Positions 14,001 to 21,920 of a stretch of DNA of 30,942 bases are shown piece by piece. A program made the translations under genes and the position numbers. Within the stretch, counting starts at the first letter, position 1; each line of letters starts with the position of its first letter. Under the pieces are notes generated by a model. That model had not been told where the DNA came from. It saw only the letters and a program-made list of their open reading frames with translations, and ran no database searches. Origin of the DNA: Dehalococcoidia bacterium UBA2158. Lineage in GTDB: Bacteria; Chloroflexota; Dehalococcoidia; Lucifugimonadales; UBA3495. The stretch lies in assembly GCA_002328185.1 (NCBI GenBank), contig DCWQ01000051.1, positions 32,241 through 63,182 on the forward strand. The letters are read 5' to 3'.

Positions 14001-14002
14001 TT
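13952..14002. repeat. AT-rich inverted repeat at the 5' end of the RNA locus
   Basis: A 9-bp inverted repeat, AAATATTCT at 13952-13960 and AGAATATTT at 13994-14002, encloses two copies of TTTAAA (13967-13972 and 13979-13984). It coincides with the predicted transcription start. It may be a 5' hairpin or a protein site; in such AT-rich DNA chance is also possible. Confidence 0.35.
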
Positions 14003-14006
14003 TTAT

Positions 14007-14035
14007 ATGTTAACCAAAGAATACCCTTATGTCAA
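14007..14035 (-). promoter_or_regulatory. promoter of the candidate noncoding RNA
   Basis: Minus strand: perfect TTGACA at 14035-14030, a 17-base spacer, and TAACAT at 14012-14007 (4/6). It lies in an AT-rich patch (about 13950-14015), with the predicted start near 14000. There is no minus-strand protein gene downstream for it to serve, which supports an RNA product. Confidence 0.6.
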
Positions 14036-14113
14036 ATTGAGGCCAATCGTCGTGTAAATCCGCCCTACGGAACCCTTGACAACGTTATTTATCCGGGCAA
14101 AACACTGATTATG

Positions 14114-17100
14114 TCAGTCCCAACGGGCTTCGTAGATGGCCGTCCCTTGGTTTTCGAAGACCTTCACGCCCAGGGTTTCAAACTTGTCCAAGCCGCCGCC
14201 CACGTAGTTGATACGCTCCAAGTCGCCAACCACAACGTATTTCACCCGGTATTGGCGTAGCAGCTCCAGAGCCCGTTCGTCGTCAGTGGTCTCGTACATC
14301 TCCCTGACGTCCTGCGCCCTGTCGTTGATGGCAAAGGAGTAGGCGGTGCGCTGTTGGATCTGGTGCCAAGGCCAGCCGATGACCGTGGGCAAGCCGGTGT
14401 AGTTGGCGAAGCGGGCCCCCCAGCGATACTGGCTCATGTGGGCCTCCAGAATCACCGGAGAGCCTGTAACGTTGTCTTGGATCCACTCGATGGCCTCTTG
14501 GTCCCATTTCAGCTCCAGAGTCTGCTCTTGCTCCTGGTGTTGCGCCGCCGCCATATAGGCCGTGCCGTCCAACGTTGACGGCCCGTCGGTGAACCGGTCC
14601 GCAACCCGCGCGCGGCTGCCCAGGGCAGTGTAGATCAGGCTGGAACCCATGAGCACGGCCAGAACAACCACCCAGGCACCCGACCTTAACCCGAACTTCG
14701 GCCGGAGGAATCCTGAAAACCCAAGTTGCCAAAGCATGTAGGCCGAGACGATGCTGAGTAGCACCCAGATCTCCAAGTAGTACTTGAAGAAGGTGTTCAT
14801 CCGGCCGATGTCGCCCTCAACCCGGACCAGGTCCACTCCGATGCCGATGAAGAGCGCCAGACCCAGCAGCACCAAAGGCACCACTTCATAGGGGCGCTCC
14901 TCGCTCTTAGACGCAAAGACCCGCCAAGCAACCAAGCCCACCATCGTCAGGAAGACCAGCAACAACGTGATGTTCCAGAACCCGGCGGCCCCGAACAAGA
15001 CCGCTGCCAACACACCCACGCCCACGCAGACCCTCATATAGGCGATTCCCGGCACGGTGGCCTCGAAGTCGCTGGAACCCCAGGCGCTGACCAGTTCTTT
15101 CAGTGTGCCACGCGACTGATAGAGCAGAAACGACGCTATGACGAACAAGAAAAGCCCATGGATGCCCAGGAACCGGTCCACCGGCGTCCGCCACTTGGAT
15201 ACGTCCAACCCACTGTTGAACGTCTCGTAGGTCTGATGGAATGGCCAGAACGCCAATATGCTAACGGCAATGACCCCCAAGGCCAGCGCCGTCAAGAGTG
15301 CCATTTTCTCGCTGCGAGAGCCCTCGGTGAAATACACCGCCAACGACAGCAAGCCAACGGTCAAAATCAGGTATGACGGGAAGTCCCAGCTATTCACCAC
15401 CCACAGCGAGCCCAGTCCCAGGGCAAGCACCGTTGCCGAGACGATGGTCCACAACCAGCCGCCATCTTTCAGTCCCACCACTAGGTTCAGCCCGAGGCCG
15501 ATGACCAGCAGGGTGAAAGGGATCACCATCATGTGAGCATGGAGGTCGGCGAAAAGGAAGGTGAAGAAGGGGAATTCGGTGATGTGGAAAGACACGTCCG
15601 AGAATTCCGCCAGCTTCTCCGGCACCCAGAAGGCCAGGGGGTTGGGATCGATGTTCTCTAGATTCGGCAGCATCCGGCTGCTGCGCCAAAAGTCGAAGGC
15701 CGGGAAGGGCACGCCATCCATCACCCTGTGCCAGGAATTCTGGACTATCTGGACCATGCCGTCCAGGTTGCCTACAACGGCGGTAAATAGCCCGGCCGTC
15801 ACCCCCGCTCCCACCGGACTCCAGACCCGCTGCTTCCACGGGGAGCGGTCATCACCGGGGGTGGTCGATGGCAGTATGCCGATGCCGGGCACCATGACTT
15901 CATGGCCCGCCGCCGGTCGTTGCCGGACGCCCTCGGCCAGGTTGTAGACCAGACTGTACGCCCCGGTGACGGTGAAGGCAAAGAACATGGGCACGGCCAG
16001 GTTGAAGGCTGTAGTCGTCAGGATACCGGTAACGCGAATGACGCTGGAGATCGTGAAGTATCCCCAGTAGTAGTAATTCAGGAAGCCGCCGGCGAACCAG
16101 GGGTCGAAGGGCGGCAAGGTGGTGGAGCGGACCACCGCGTTCAGATAGGCCAGCTCCATGGGCTTCTCGCCGCCCCGGAACGGGTGCCAAAGGTCCGGAT
16201 TAGCATGCCGCAGCAAGACGAATCCCAAGAATGCGGCCAAGAAAAGGATCTCGCCGAAGAGCAACCACCGCCAGCGTTCCCTGAGAAATCCCGTTATCTC
16301 TTCCCATATGAGCGCCAGGGCAGCCGCCGATAGCCCGGCGACCACGACCAGTCCCAGGTAGACGGCCGTCCGGGAGAATTCCATCCATCCAAAAGACACG
16401 GATATCCAAGCAACGTAGCTGACCGCCAGCAGTCCGAAGATGCGGGCCAGGATGATTCCCCGGTCGGGCAACGGCCGGAATATGAACATGGTGAACGGCA
16501 AGGCCGCCAGGTAGATCAACTCCACCACCAGCAACCAGGCCAGCACCGGCAGGTCGTTGGTCCATCCGTCCCGGTTCACGATGTCAGAGAACGTACCGCC
16601 CTCTTGTTGGGCAGTCAGGTCTTCGTCGGACAGCAGCAGCCCCACCTTGCGGCCGTCTGCCGCCTGCGGGCTGATCTTCAACCGGATACCAATGAGGTCT
16701 TCGGTCAGATGGGCTGAGTTCTTGAACAACAGAACCCGCGGGTGGTCATAGCCGACAGCGTTATCATCGGCGTACCCCAAATGCAGACTGATTGCCGAGC
16801 TTTCAACTGGGTTCAACGCCAGTGGCTGCTGCAGGCCGGCGCGGCCAATGGCATCATCCCGGAACGACACGCCGAGCAGTTCCGGGTAATTGGTGAATTC
16901 ACGGTCCAATTCGTAACCCAAACTACCGTTGAACAGGCCCTGGTAATACAGGTTGCTGAACGGGAACCGCTCCGGGTCGCGGGCGGCGCTGGCGTAGGGC
17001 CGGCTGCTGTAGAAGACCACATATTCCGACGAAGCCAGCTTCCCGGCCAGGGTGTCCATCTTCCCCAGCGTGTCGTCTTCGTACACCGGGAACTGCCAAA

Positions 17101-18583
17101 CGTTGTACGAGTACAGGTTGGGCACGAACTCGTCCCAGTGGTTGTCGCTGACGATAGCTGTTCCCCGGGGCACATTGTCGTTGATCCACTCGGACGCCGT
17201 GACCGCCGGATGGTCCTCTACGTAAACCCGTTGGAACGCCAGGGCGTAGAAACCGGTGGCGGCCACCACCAGGGCCACCAAAGCGATTGCTAAGCCAGGC
17301 AGAAACCTGGCTGGATCGACGCTCCGGTTTACCAGATGGACCTGCAACGGCCGGTAGGCGGTCACCATCCAGAGCAGCATCCGCGAGCCCATGATGATCA
17401 TGATGGGCATCAGTGGGAATACGTACCGCAGAAAATGGACCTCGAATGTCTCCAAGAAGACAAAGCCCGGCACCACCCAGGCCAACAGGAACAGGTCAGA
17501 GCGTCGGGTAGCCCCGCTGAATGCGGCCACCGCGATAGTGAAAGGTATGGACGCCCAGGCGACTATTCCAAGCGGAATGCCCAAACCCCAGACCGACGAC
17601 TGCTGGATCTGGTGGATGAAAGCTGGCGTGTCAACGTATTGGATGGTAAAGGGCCACAGTCCGGCATTGCGGGCCATGCGCGTCTGTGTCCCGAGGTCTC
17701 CCACAAAAGCGCCAACATCCAAGAAAGCGTAGGGCGCCGAGAGGAAAAACACACCCAGCGCTACTACCCCGGCCAGAACGGCGTGGCCGAAGATGCGCTG
17801 CACCAGTTCCGGAGTGATCTCCGACCACTGCCCATCCGCCTCGTCCAGGACCCAGTAACAATGCACCAAGAACATGGGCGCCAAGATAGGGAGGATGCTT
17901 ACTTTGGGCGCGATGGCCAGACCCAATAACAGGCCAAGTATCGCCGAGTCCCGCAATCGTTTGCGCTCCAACATCCGCCACATGGCCCAGAAACTGGCCA
18001 GGGTGAAGAGCACGGAGAAGGTCTCGGGCCGAAAGAAATGGCTGTTCTGGATGTGGATCACCGACAGCGCGGTGAACCCAGCCGCCAGCAGGCCCACTCC
18101 GGTGCCGTAGAACTTGCGGCCCAGCACGAAGACCATGGCCACGGTCCCCACATCGGCCAAGGCGGACAGGGGCCGGCCGAAATAGCGCATATCCAGGGAG
18201 TTCAGGTCGGTGAACAGTTCCGCGATCGACCGGAAGAAGACCATCACGTAGATAAGTATGCTGCCCAAGGGGAACCAATGGGGATTCAGGGGGCTGCGGT
18301 CCTTATCCAGCAGCGTGCCTATGCCAGGCAACCCTGGCTCGGCATCGGGTTCGGCGCTGAGGTAACCACAGCTTTGGGCGCCGGGCGCGTCGGTCAGCAG
18401 GTCGTACATGCACCCGGAGCGCATGTAGATGTCCCGCTCGTCGGGGTGGAACGCGAAGCCCTGGTCCCAGTTGATGCCGTTCAGCCGTAATCCAAGGGCG
18501 ACAACCAGGATGACCAGCAACACGTAGAACGACCAGGAAACGCGTCCGCCGAAGCTCAGAAAATGATCTGACCTAAACGCCAA
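14114..18583 (-). CDS. giant GT39-like / DUF2298 (Chlor_Arch_YYY) membrane protein
   Basis: A 1489-residue polytopic membrane protein that fuses two units. The N-terminal half (about 1-560) resembles dolichyl-phosphate-mannose protein mannosyltransferases (GT39/ArnT, GT-C fold): after the first membrane helix comes FHPDE (His46-Glu49), the usual acidic catalytic loop, followed by several hydrophobic helices and a soluble segment (about 460-680). The C-terminal half (about 690-1489) is DUF2298, with NYYYWGY at 836-842, a HANPDLWHPFRGG stretch before it, a soluble tail with RFANYTGLPTVIGWPWH, and a VKYVVVGDLE segment. The likely role is sugar transfer to a lipid-linked or surface polymer on the outer face, but the substrate is unknown. 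Start is TTG at 18583, with AAGGA 6 bases upstream; no ATG is nearby. Confidence 0.85.
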   Translation of the reverse strand: MAFRSDHFLSFGGRVSWSFYVLLVILVVALGLRLNGINWDQGFAFHPDERDIYMRSGCMYDLLTDAPGAQSCGYLSAEPDAEPGLPGIGTLLDKDRSPLNPHWFPLGSILIYVMVFFRSIAELFTDLNSLDMRYFGRPLSALADVGTVAMVFVLGRKFYGTGVGLLAAGFTALSVIHIQNSHFFRPETFSVLFTLASFWAMWRMLERKRLRDSAILGLLLGLAIAPKVSILPILAPMFLVHCYWVLDEADGQWSEITPELVQRIFGHAVLAGVVALGVFFLSAPYAFLDVGAFVGDLGTQTRMARNAGLWPFTIQYVDTPAFIHQIQQSSVWGLGIPLGIVAWASIPFTIAVAAFSGATRRSDLFLLAWVVPGFVFLETFEVHFLRYVFPLMPIMIIMGSRMLLWMVTAYRPLQVHLVNRSVDPARFLPGLAIALVALVVAATGFYALAFQRVYVEDHPAVTASEWINDNVPRGTAIVSDNHWDEFVPNLYSYNVWQFPVYEDDTLGKMDTLAGKLASSEYVVFYSSRPYASAARDPERFPFSNLYYQGLFNGSLGYELDREFTNYPELLGVSFRDDAIGRAGLQQPLALNPVESSAISLHLGYADDNAVGYDHPRVLLFKNSAHLTEDLIGIRLKISPQAADGRKVGLLLSDEDLTAQQEGGTFSDIVNRDGWTNDLPVLAWLLVVELIYLAALPFTMFIFRPLPDRGIILARIFGLLAVSYVAWISVSFGWMEFSRTAVYLGLVVVAGLSAAALALIWEEITGFLRERWRWLLFGEILFLAAFLGFVLLRHANPDLWHPFRGGEKPMELAYLNAVVRSTTLPPFDPWFAGGFLNYYYWGYFTISSVIRVTGILTTTAFNLAVPMFFAFTVTGAYSLVYNLAEGVRQRPAAGHEVMVPGIGILPSTTPGDDRSPWKQRVWSPVGAGVTAGLFTAVVGNLDGMVQIVQNSWHRVMDGVPFPAFDFWRSSRMLPNLENIDPNPLAFWVPEKLAEFSDVSFHITEFPFFTFLFADLHAHMMVIPFTLLVIGLGLNLVVGLKDGGWLWTIVSATVLALGLGSLWVVNSWDFPSYLILTVGLLSLAVYFTEGSRSEKMALLTALALGVIAVSILAFWPFHQTYETFNSGLDVSKWRTPVDRFLGIHGLFLFVIASFLLYQSRGTLKELVSAWGSSDFEATVPGIAYMRVCVGVGVLAAVLFGAAGFWNITLLLVFLTMVGLVAWRVFASKSEERPYEVVPLVLLGLALFIGIGVDLVRVEGDIGRMNTFFKYYLEIWVLLSIVSAYMLWQLGFSGFLRPKFGLRSGAWVVVLAVLMGSSLIYTALGSRARVADRFTDGPSTLDGTAYMAAAQHQEQEQTLELKWDQEAIEWIQDNVTGSPVILEAHMSQYRWGARFANYTGLPTVIGWPWHQIQQRTAYSFAINDRAQDVREMYETTDDERALELLRQYRVKYVVVGDLERINYVGGGLDKFETLGVKVFENQGTAIYEARWD

Positions 18584-18638
18584 AACCAGTCCTTAACGCC
18601 AGGGACAAGATAGGACGCTATCCAGCGTATGAGTAAAC

Positions 18639-18644
18639 ATTATA
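18639..18644 (-). promoter_or_regulatory. -10 element before the DUF2298 gene
   Basis: A perfect TATAAT on the minus strand, about 55 bases before the TTG start. No good -35 lies 16-18 bases upstream. Since a strong terminator stands directly upstream at 18670-18711, a promoter here is needed for the gene. Confidence 0.45.
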
Positions 18645-18669
18645 TTGGGGGCCGGACTTCTCTGTGTCT

Positions 18670-18711
18670 AAAAAATCCCTCGTCCCCAACAAAATGGAGG
18701 CGAGGGATTTT
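18670..18711 (-). terminator. intrinsic terminator after gap
   Basis: An 11-bp perfect stem (18672-18682 with 18701-18711), an 18-base loop, and six T at the minus-strand 3' end (18675-18670). It ends the LOG-eno-gap transcript 57 bases after the gap stop and isolates it from the DUF2298 gene. Confidence 0.9.
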
Positions 18712-18767
18712 GCTAAGTCTGGTTGAGCTTCTGAAAGCCCCGTCTGGGTTACAGACTAGCTAGGCCG

Positions 18768-19781
18768 TTAGATACCTTTCTCAGCCATCAGAGCAGCCAG
18801 GTCGGCGGTGCGGCATGAGTAACCCCACTCATTGTCGTACCAGCCCATGACCTTGACCATCTGGTCGGCCATAACCATGGTCGACAGCCCGTCGATGATA
18901 CAGCTATGAGGGTTGCCCTTGTAATCGGAGCTGACCAGTGGCTCGTCGTTGAACTCCAAGATGCCCTTCATCCGGTCTTCGGACGCCTTTATGTAGGCCT
19001 CATTGATCTGCTCGATGGTCACATTTTTAGAGACCTGAGCGGTGAAGTCGGTGATAGAGCCGGTGGCTGTGGGCACCCGGAAGGCCACTCCGTTCAGCTT
19101 GCCGTTCAATTCCGGCAGAACCAAGCCCACTGCCCGGGCCGCGCCGGTGCTGGTGGGGATGATATTCTCAGCCGCCGCCCTGGCGCGCCGCAGGTCGCCG
19201 TGGCGCTGGTCCAGGATGGCCTGGTCGTTGGTGTAGGAATGGATGGTCGACATCAGGCCGTGTTCGATACCGAAGGCATCGTGGAGGACCTTGACCATGG
19301 TAGCGAAGCAGTTGGTGGTGCAGGAGGCGTTGGAGATGATGTTGTGCTGTTTGGCGTCGTACATCTCTTCATTCACGCCCAACACCAAGGTCAGGTCCTC
19401 GCCCTTGGCCGGCGCAGAGATGATCACCTTGCTGGCGCCGCCCTTTAGGTGACCGGCGGCTTTGTCGGCGTCGGTGAAGATGCCGGTGGACTCAATCACC
19501 AGGTCTACGCCCATCTCAGACCATGGGATCTGGGCTGGGTCGCGCTCCGAGAACACCTTGATGCTGCGGCCGTCGACGACCAGGTCGCCGTTGTTGGCCT
19601 CAACCTTGCCGGGGTAGCGGCCGTAGCTGGTGTCATATTTCAATAGATGAGCGTTGGTCTCTGCGTCGGTCAGATCGTTGACGGCAGCCACCTCAACCTT
19701 CCCGGTGTTCCGGCCCTCATTGGCCCGCAGCACCAACCTCCCGATCCTGCCAAAACCGTTGATACCGATCCTAGTTACCAT
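18768..19781 (-). CDS. gap: glyceraldehyde-3-phosphate dehydrogenase, type I
   Basis: A 337-residue cytosolic enzyme that oxidises and phosphorylates glyceraldehyde 3-phosphate with NAD. GINGFGRIGR (6-15) is the dinucleotide loop. VNDL with Asp36 at the end of the second strand favours NAD over NADP. SNASCTTNC carries the catalytic Cys154, and His181 in STIHSYTNDQ is its base. RRARAAAENIIPTSTGAA is the phosphate-binding segment and WYDNEWGYSCR closes the protein. The length is normal. The ATG at 19781 has GGAGGTGG just upstream, a very strong ribosome site. It is third in the LOG-like/eno/gap run, 193 bases after eno, with its own strong terminator downstream. Confidence 0.98.
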   Translation of the reverse strand: MVTRIGINGFGRIGRLVLRANEGRNTGKVEVAAVNDLTDAETNAHLLKYDTSYGRYPGKVEANNGDLVVDGRSIKVFSERDPAQIPWSEMGVDLVIESTGIFTDADKAAGHLKGGASKVIISAPAKGEDLTLVLGVNEEMYDAKQHNIISNASCTTNCFATMVKVLHDAFGIEHGLMSTIHSYTNDQAILDQRHGDLRRARAAAENIIPTSTGAARAVGLVLPELNGKLNGVAFRVPTATGSITDFTAQVSKNVTIEQINEAYIKASEDRMKGILEFNDEPLVSSDYKGNPHSCIIDGLSTMVMADQMVKVMGWYDNEWGYSCRTADLAALMAEKGI

Positions 19782-19928
19782 GCTCCACCTCCAGAATACC
19801 TATAATTTTTCGCGACCCGGCCTAGCCGGTAATCGCAACGTTATGTCCATTAGCCTGAAAAAGACGCGTTCATGATACCCGTTGCCGGTGCGCTTGGAAA
19901 GAGAAAATCGCCTCTTTTTGCCAACGTA

Positions 19929-19943
19929 CCTCGCAATGCGAGG
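19929..19943. repeat. short hairpin between eno and gap
   Basis: CCTCGC-AAT-GCGAGG, a perfect 6-bp stem with a 3-base loop, in the 193-base gap between the two genes. Neither side has a real T-tract, so it is at most a weak terminator or an mRNA-processing hairpin. A second weak stem (AAAGAG/CTCTTT) lies nearby at about 19901-19918. Confidence 0.4.
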
Positions 19944-19974
19944 GAATGCTCTAACCGCAGGTTGAAAAACTCTA

Positions 19975-21291
19975 TCAGCGACCGAGGTAATCGAAGGCCG
20001 ATTGCCCCGCGTAAACGGCTTTGTCACCCAGTTCGGACTCGATGCGTAGCAGCCGGTTGTACTTGGCCACTCGTTCCGACCGTGCCGGCGCGCCCGTCTT
20101 GATCTGTCGCACGTCCCAGGCCACCGCCAGGTCGGCAATAGTCGTGTCTTCGGTCTCGCCTGAACGGTGGCTCATCACGGCGCCCCATCCTGCTTCTCGG
20201 GCCATCTTGAGCGCGGCGAGGGTCTCCGAGAGGGACCCGATCTGGTTGGGCTTGAGCAGCACTGCGTTGCTGGATTTCTCGTCGATACTCCGCTTGATGC
20301 GGGTGATGTTGGTGACCAGCAGGTCGTCGCCAAGAATCTGGATTGAGCCGCCCAAAAGTTGTTGCAGGCTCGTCCAGCCGGACCAGTCGTCCTCGGAAAG
20401 ACCGTCTTCGATGGATATAATGGGGTATTCACCGGCCCAATCCTGGTACAAGTTCACCATGTCTTCAGGAGTCAAACTCCGGCCCTCGCGCTCAAGAACG
20501 TATAGGTTGTCTTTCTCGTCGAACAGTTCGGTGGCGGCAACGTCCAGGGCTATGTGAACGTCTTTGCCCGGAGTGTAGCCCGCCTTTTCGACCGCTTTCA
20601 GAACTATCTCGAGGGCGTCGCGGTTGGACGGTAGGCTGGGGGCGAAACCACCTTCATCACCCACTGTGGTGTTGTGGCCCCCGGCGGACAGCAGTGATTT
20701 CAGTGCTTGATAAATCTCCGCGCCTGCCTGCAGCGCGTCGGAAAAACTGTTCACACCCACCGGCATGACCATGAATTCTTGAATGTCGGCCGAGTTCGAA
20801 GCGTGCTTGCCGCCGTTCAGGATGTTGAACATGGGTACCGGGAGCGTGACCGGCGCTCCAGCAGAAAGGTAGTGCCAGAGCGAGCCATTGGGGCTGCTAA
20901 CCCCGGCGGCTGCCTTAGCAACTGCCAGGGACACCGCCAATACCGCGTTGGCCCCCAGGTTGCTCTTATCGGCCGTGCCGTCCAGTTCGCTCAGCCCTGC
21001 GTCGATTGCGGCTTGGTCCCTGGGGGAGCGTCCCACCAGCCAAGGGCCGATGGTGTCATTCACGTTGGCCACGGCCTTCAGCACACCGTTGCCGTCAAAC
21101 CGGGCGGGGTCTTTGTCCCTGAGTTCCAAAGCCTCGTGGCTGCCGGTGCTGGCCCCGGCCGGAACAGCGGCGTGGACGGCCAGGCCCGTGGAAAGAATGA
21201 TGTCCGCTTCTACGGTGGGGCTGCCCCGGGAGTCCAAGATTTGGCGGCCTCGGACAGTCGTGATTGTCACGCCATTGTTAGCGCTGCTCAT
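19975..21291 (-). CDS. eno: enolase (phosphopyruvate hydratase)
   Basis: A 438-residue glycolytic enzyme that interconverts 2-phosphoglycerate and phosphoenolpyruvate. The N-terminal RGRQILDSRGSPTVE segment is the family start, with the mobile loop GASTGSHEALELRD following. Metal ligands sit in ALDVAATELF, SIEDGLSEDDW and LGDDLLVT. The catalytic lysines and phosphate loop are in LLKPNQIGSLSE and SHRSGETEDT. The C-terminal IKTGAPARSERVAKYN is also typical. The start ATG at 21291 has a poor ribosome site (CGGGTTTT), so translation may be coupled to the upstream LOG-like gene, whose stop is 30 bases away. Length is at the upper end of the usual 420-435. Confidence 0.98.
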   Translation of the reverse strand: MSSANNGVTITTVRGRQILDSRGSPTVEADIILSTGLAVHAAVPAGASTGSHEALELRDKDPARFDGNGVLKAVANVNDTIGPWLVGRSPRDQAAIDAGLSELDGTADKSNLGANAVLAVSLAVAKAAAGVSSPNGSLWHYLSAGAPVTLPVPMFNILNGGKHASNSADIQEFMVMPVGVNSFSDALQAGAEIYQALKSLLSAGGHNTTVGDEGGFAPSLPSNRDALEIVLKAVEKAGYTPGKDVHIALDVAATELFDEKDNLYVLEREGRSLTPEDMVNLYQDWAGEYPIISIEDGLSEDDWSGWTSLQQLLGGSIQILGDDLLVTNITRIKRSIDEKSSNAVLLKPNQIGSLSETLAALKMAREAGWGAVMSHRSGETEDTTIADLAVAWDVRQIKTGAPARSERVAKYNRLLRIESELGDKAVYAGQSAFDYLGR

Positions 21292-21321
21292 AAAACCCGT
21301 TTGTTGAAGTTAATCGTGGAA

Positions 21322-21813
21322 TCAGCGGTGGTTTCTGCTGGCAACAGCAGCCAGAGCTTTGTCAACCGCGTCTAATGGATTTTCGGCTTGAATGATTGAT
21401 CCGTTGATGTCTACTCCGTCGCCATTGGTGGTCAGGGGCCAGGTCTTCAGGCCGACAACAGGGATGCCATCACTGAGGGCGTGGCCGATCTCCGAAAGGG
21501 TCCCGTACGCCCCACCGACGGCGATCACCGCCTGTCCGGTGTGGACCACGATCACGTTCCGAGAGTAACCCATGCTGGTGACGATGGGGATGTCCACGTA
21601 GCTGTTGGCTTCAGCGGCCGCCCGGCCCGGCAGGATGCCGATGGTGGTGCCGCCCTCGGACTTGGCGCCTCGGCAGACGGCTTCCATGATTCCGCTGAGT
21701 CCGCCGCAGACGACCATGATGTCCCGGCGTGCCAACTCGCGGCCCACCTCTTCCGCCATATCCACATGCAATCTGGTCGCTGGGTTACTGCTGCCGATCA
21801 CCGAGATTATCAT
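21322..21813 (-). CDS. TIGR00725 family / LOG-like Rossmann protein
   Basis: A 163-residue cytosolic nucleotide-binding protein of the SLOG superfamily. MIISVIGSS is the first strand and loop, CGGLSGIMEAVCRGA (36-50) the phosphate-binding region, and VGGAYGTLSE (99-108) the equivalent of the PGGxGTxxE motif of LOG cytokinin-riboside phosphohydrolases. The second Arg of the LOG active site may be Arg85 (GYSRN). The family is often annotated as putative lysine decarboxylase, which is a known mis-naming; LOG-like nucleoside 5'-monophosphate hydrolysis or simple nucleotide binding is more likely. It is the first gene of the eno-gap cluster, with an extended -10 promoter directly upstream. Its link to glycolysis is unclear. 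Confidence 0.87.
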   Translation of the reverse strand: MIISVIGSSNPATRLHVDMAEEVGRELARRDIMVVCGGLSGIMEAVCRGAKSEGGTTIGILPGRAAAEANSYVDIPIVTSMGYSRNVIVVHTGQAVIAVGGAYGTLSEIGHALSDGIPVVGLKTWPLTTNGDGVDINGSIIQAENPLDAVDKALAAVASRNHR

Positions 21814-21876
21814 CTTAATTTAGCCTTTAATGAAGTAATGATCATGCCTGGTAGCCGGGTTAGCCGACGGAGCCCG

Positions 21877-21885
21877 ATTATATCA
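21877..21885 (-). promoter_or_regulatory. extended -10 promoter of the LOG-eno-gap cluster
   Basis: TG-A-TATAAT on the minus strand: a perfect -10 with the TGn extension. The -35 position is poor, as is common for extended -10 promoters. It lies in the 107-base gap after nuoN and would give a leader of about 57 bases. No terminator was seen after nuoN, so read-through from complex I is possible. Confidence 0.55.
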
Positions 21886-21920
21886 GACCAATCCCATTCT
21901 CTATTACCATCCGGGATAGA

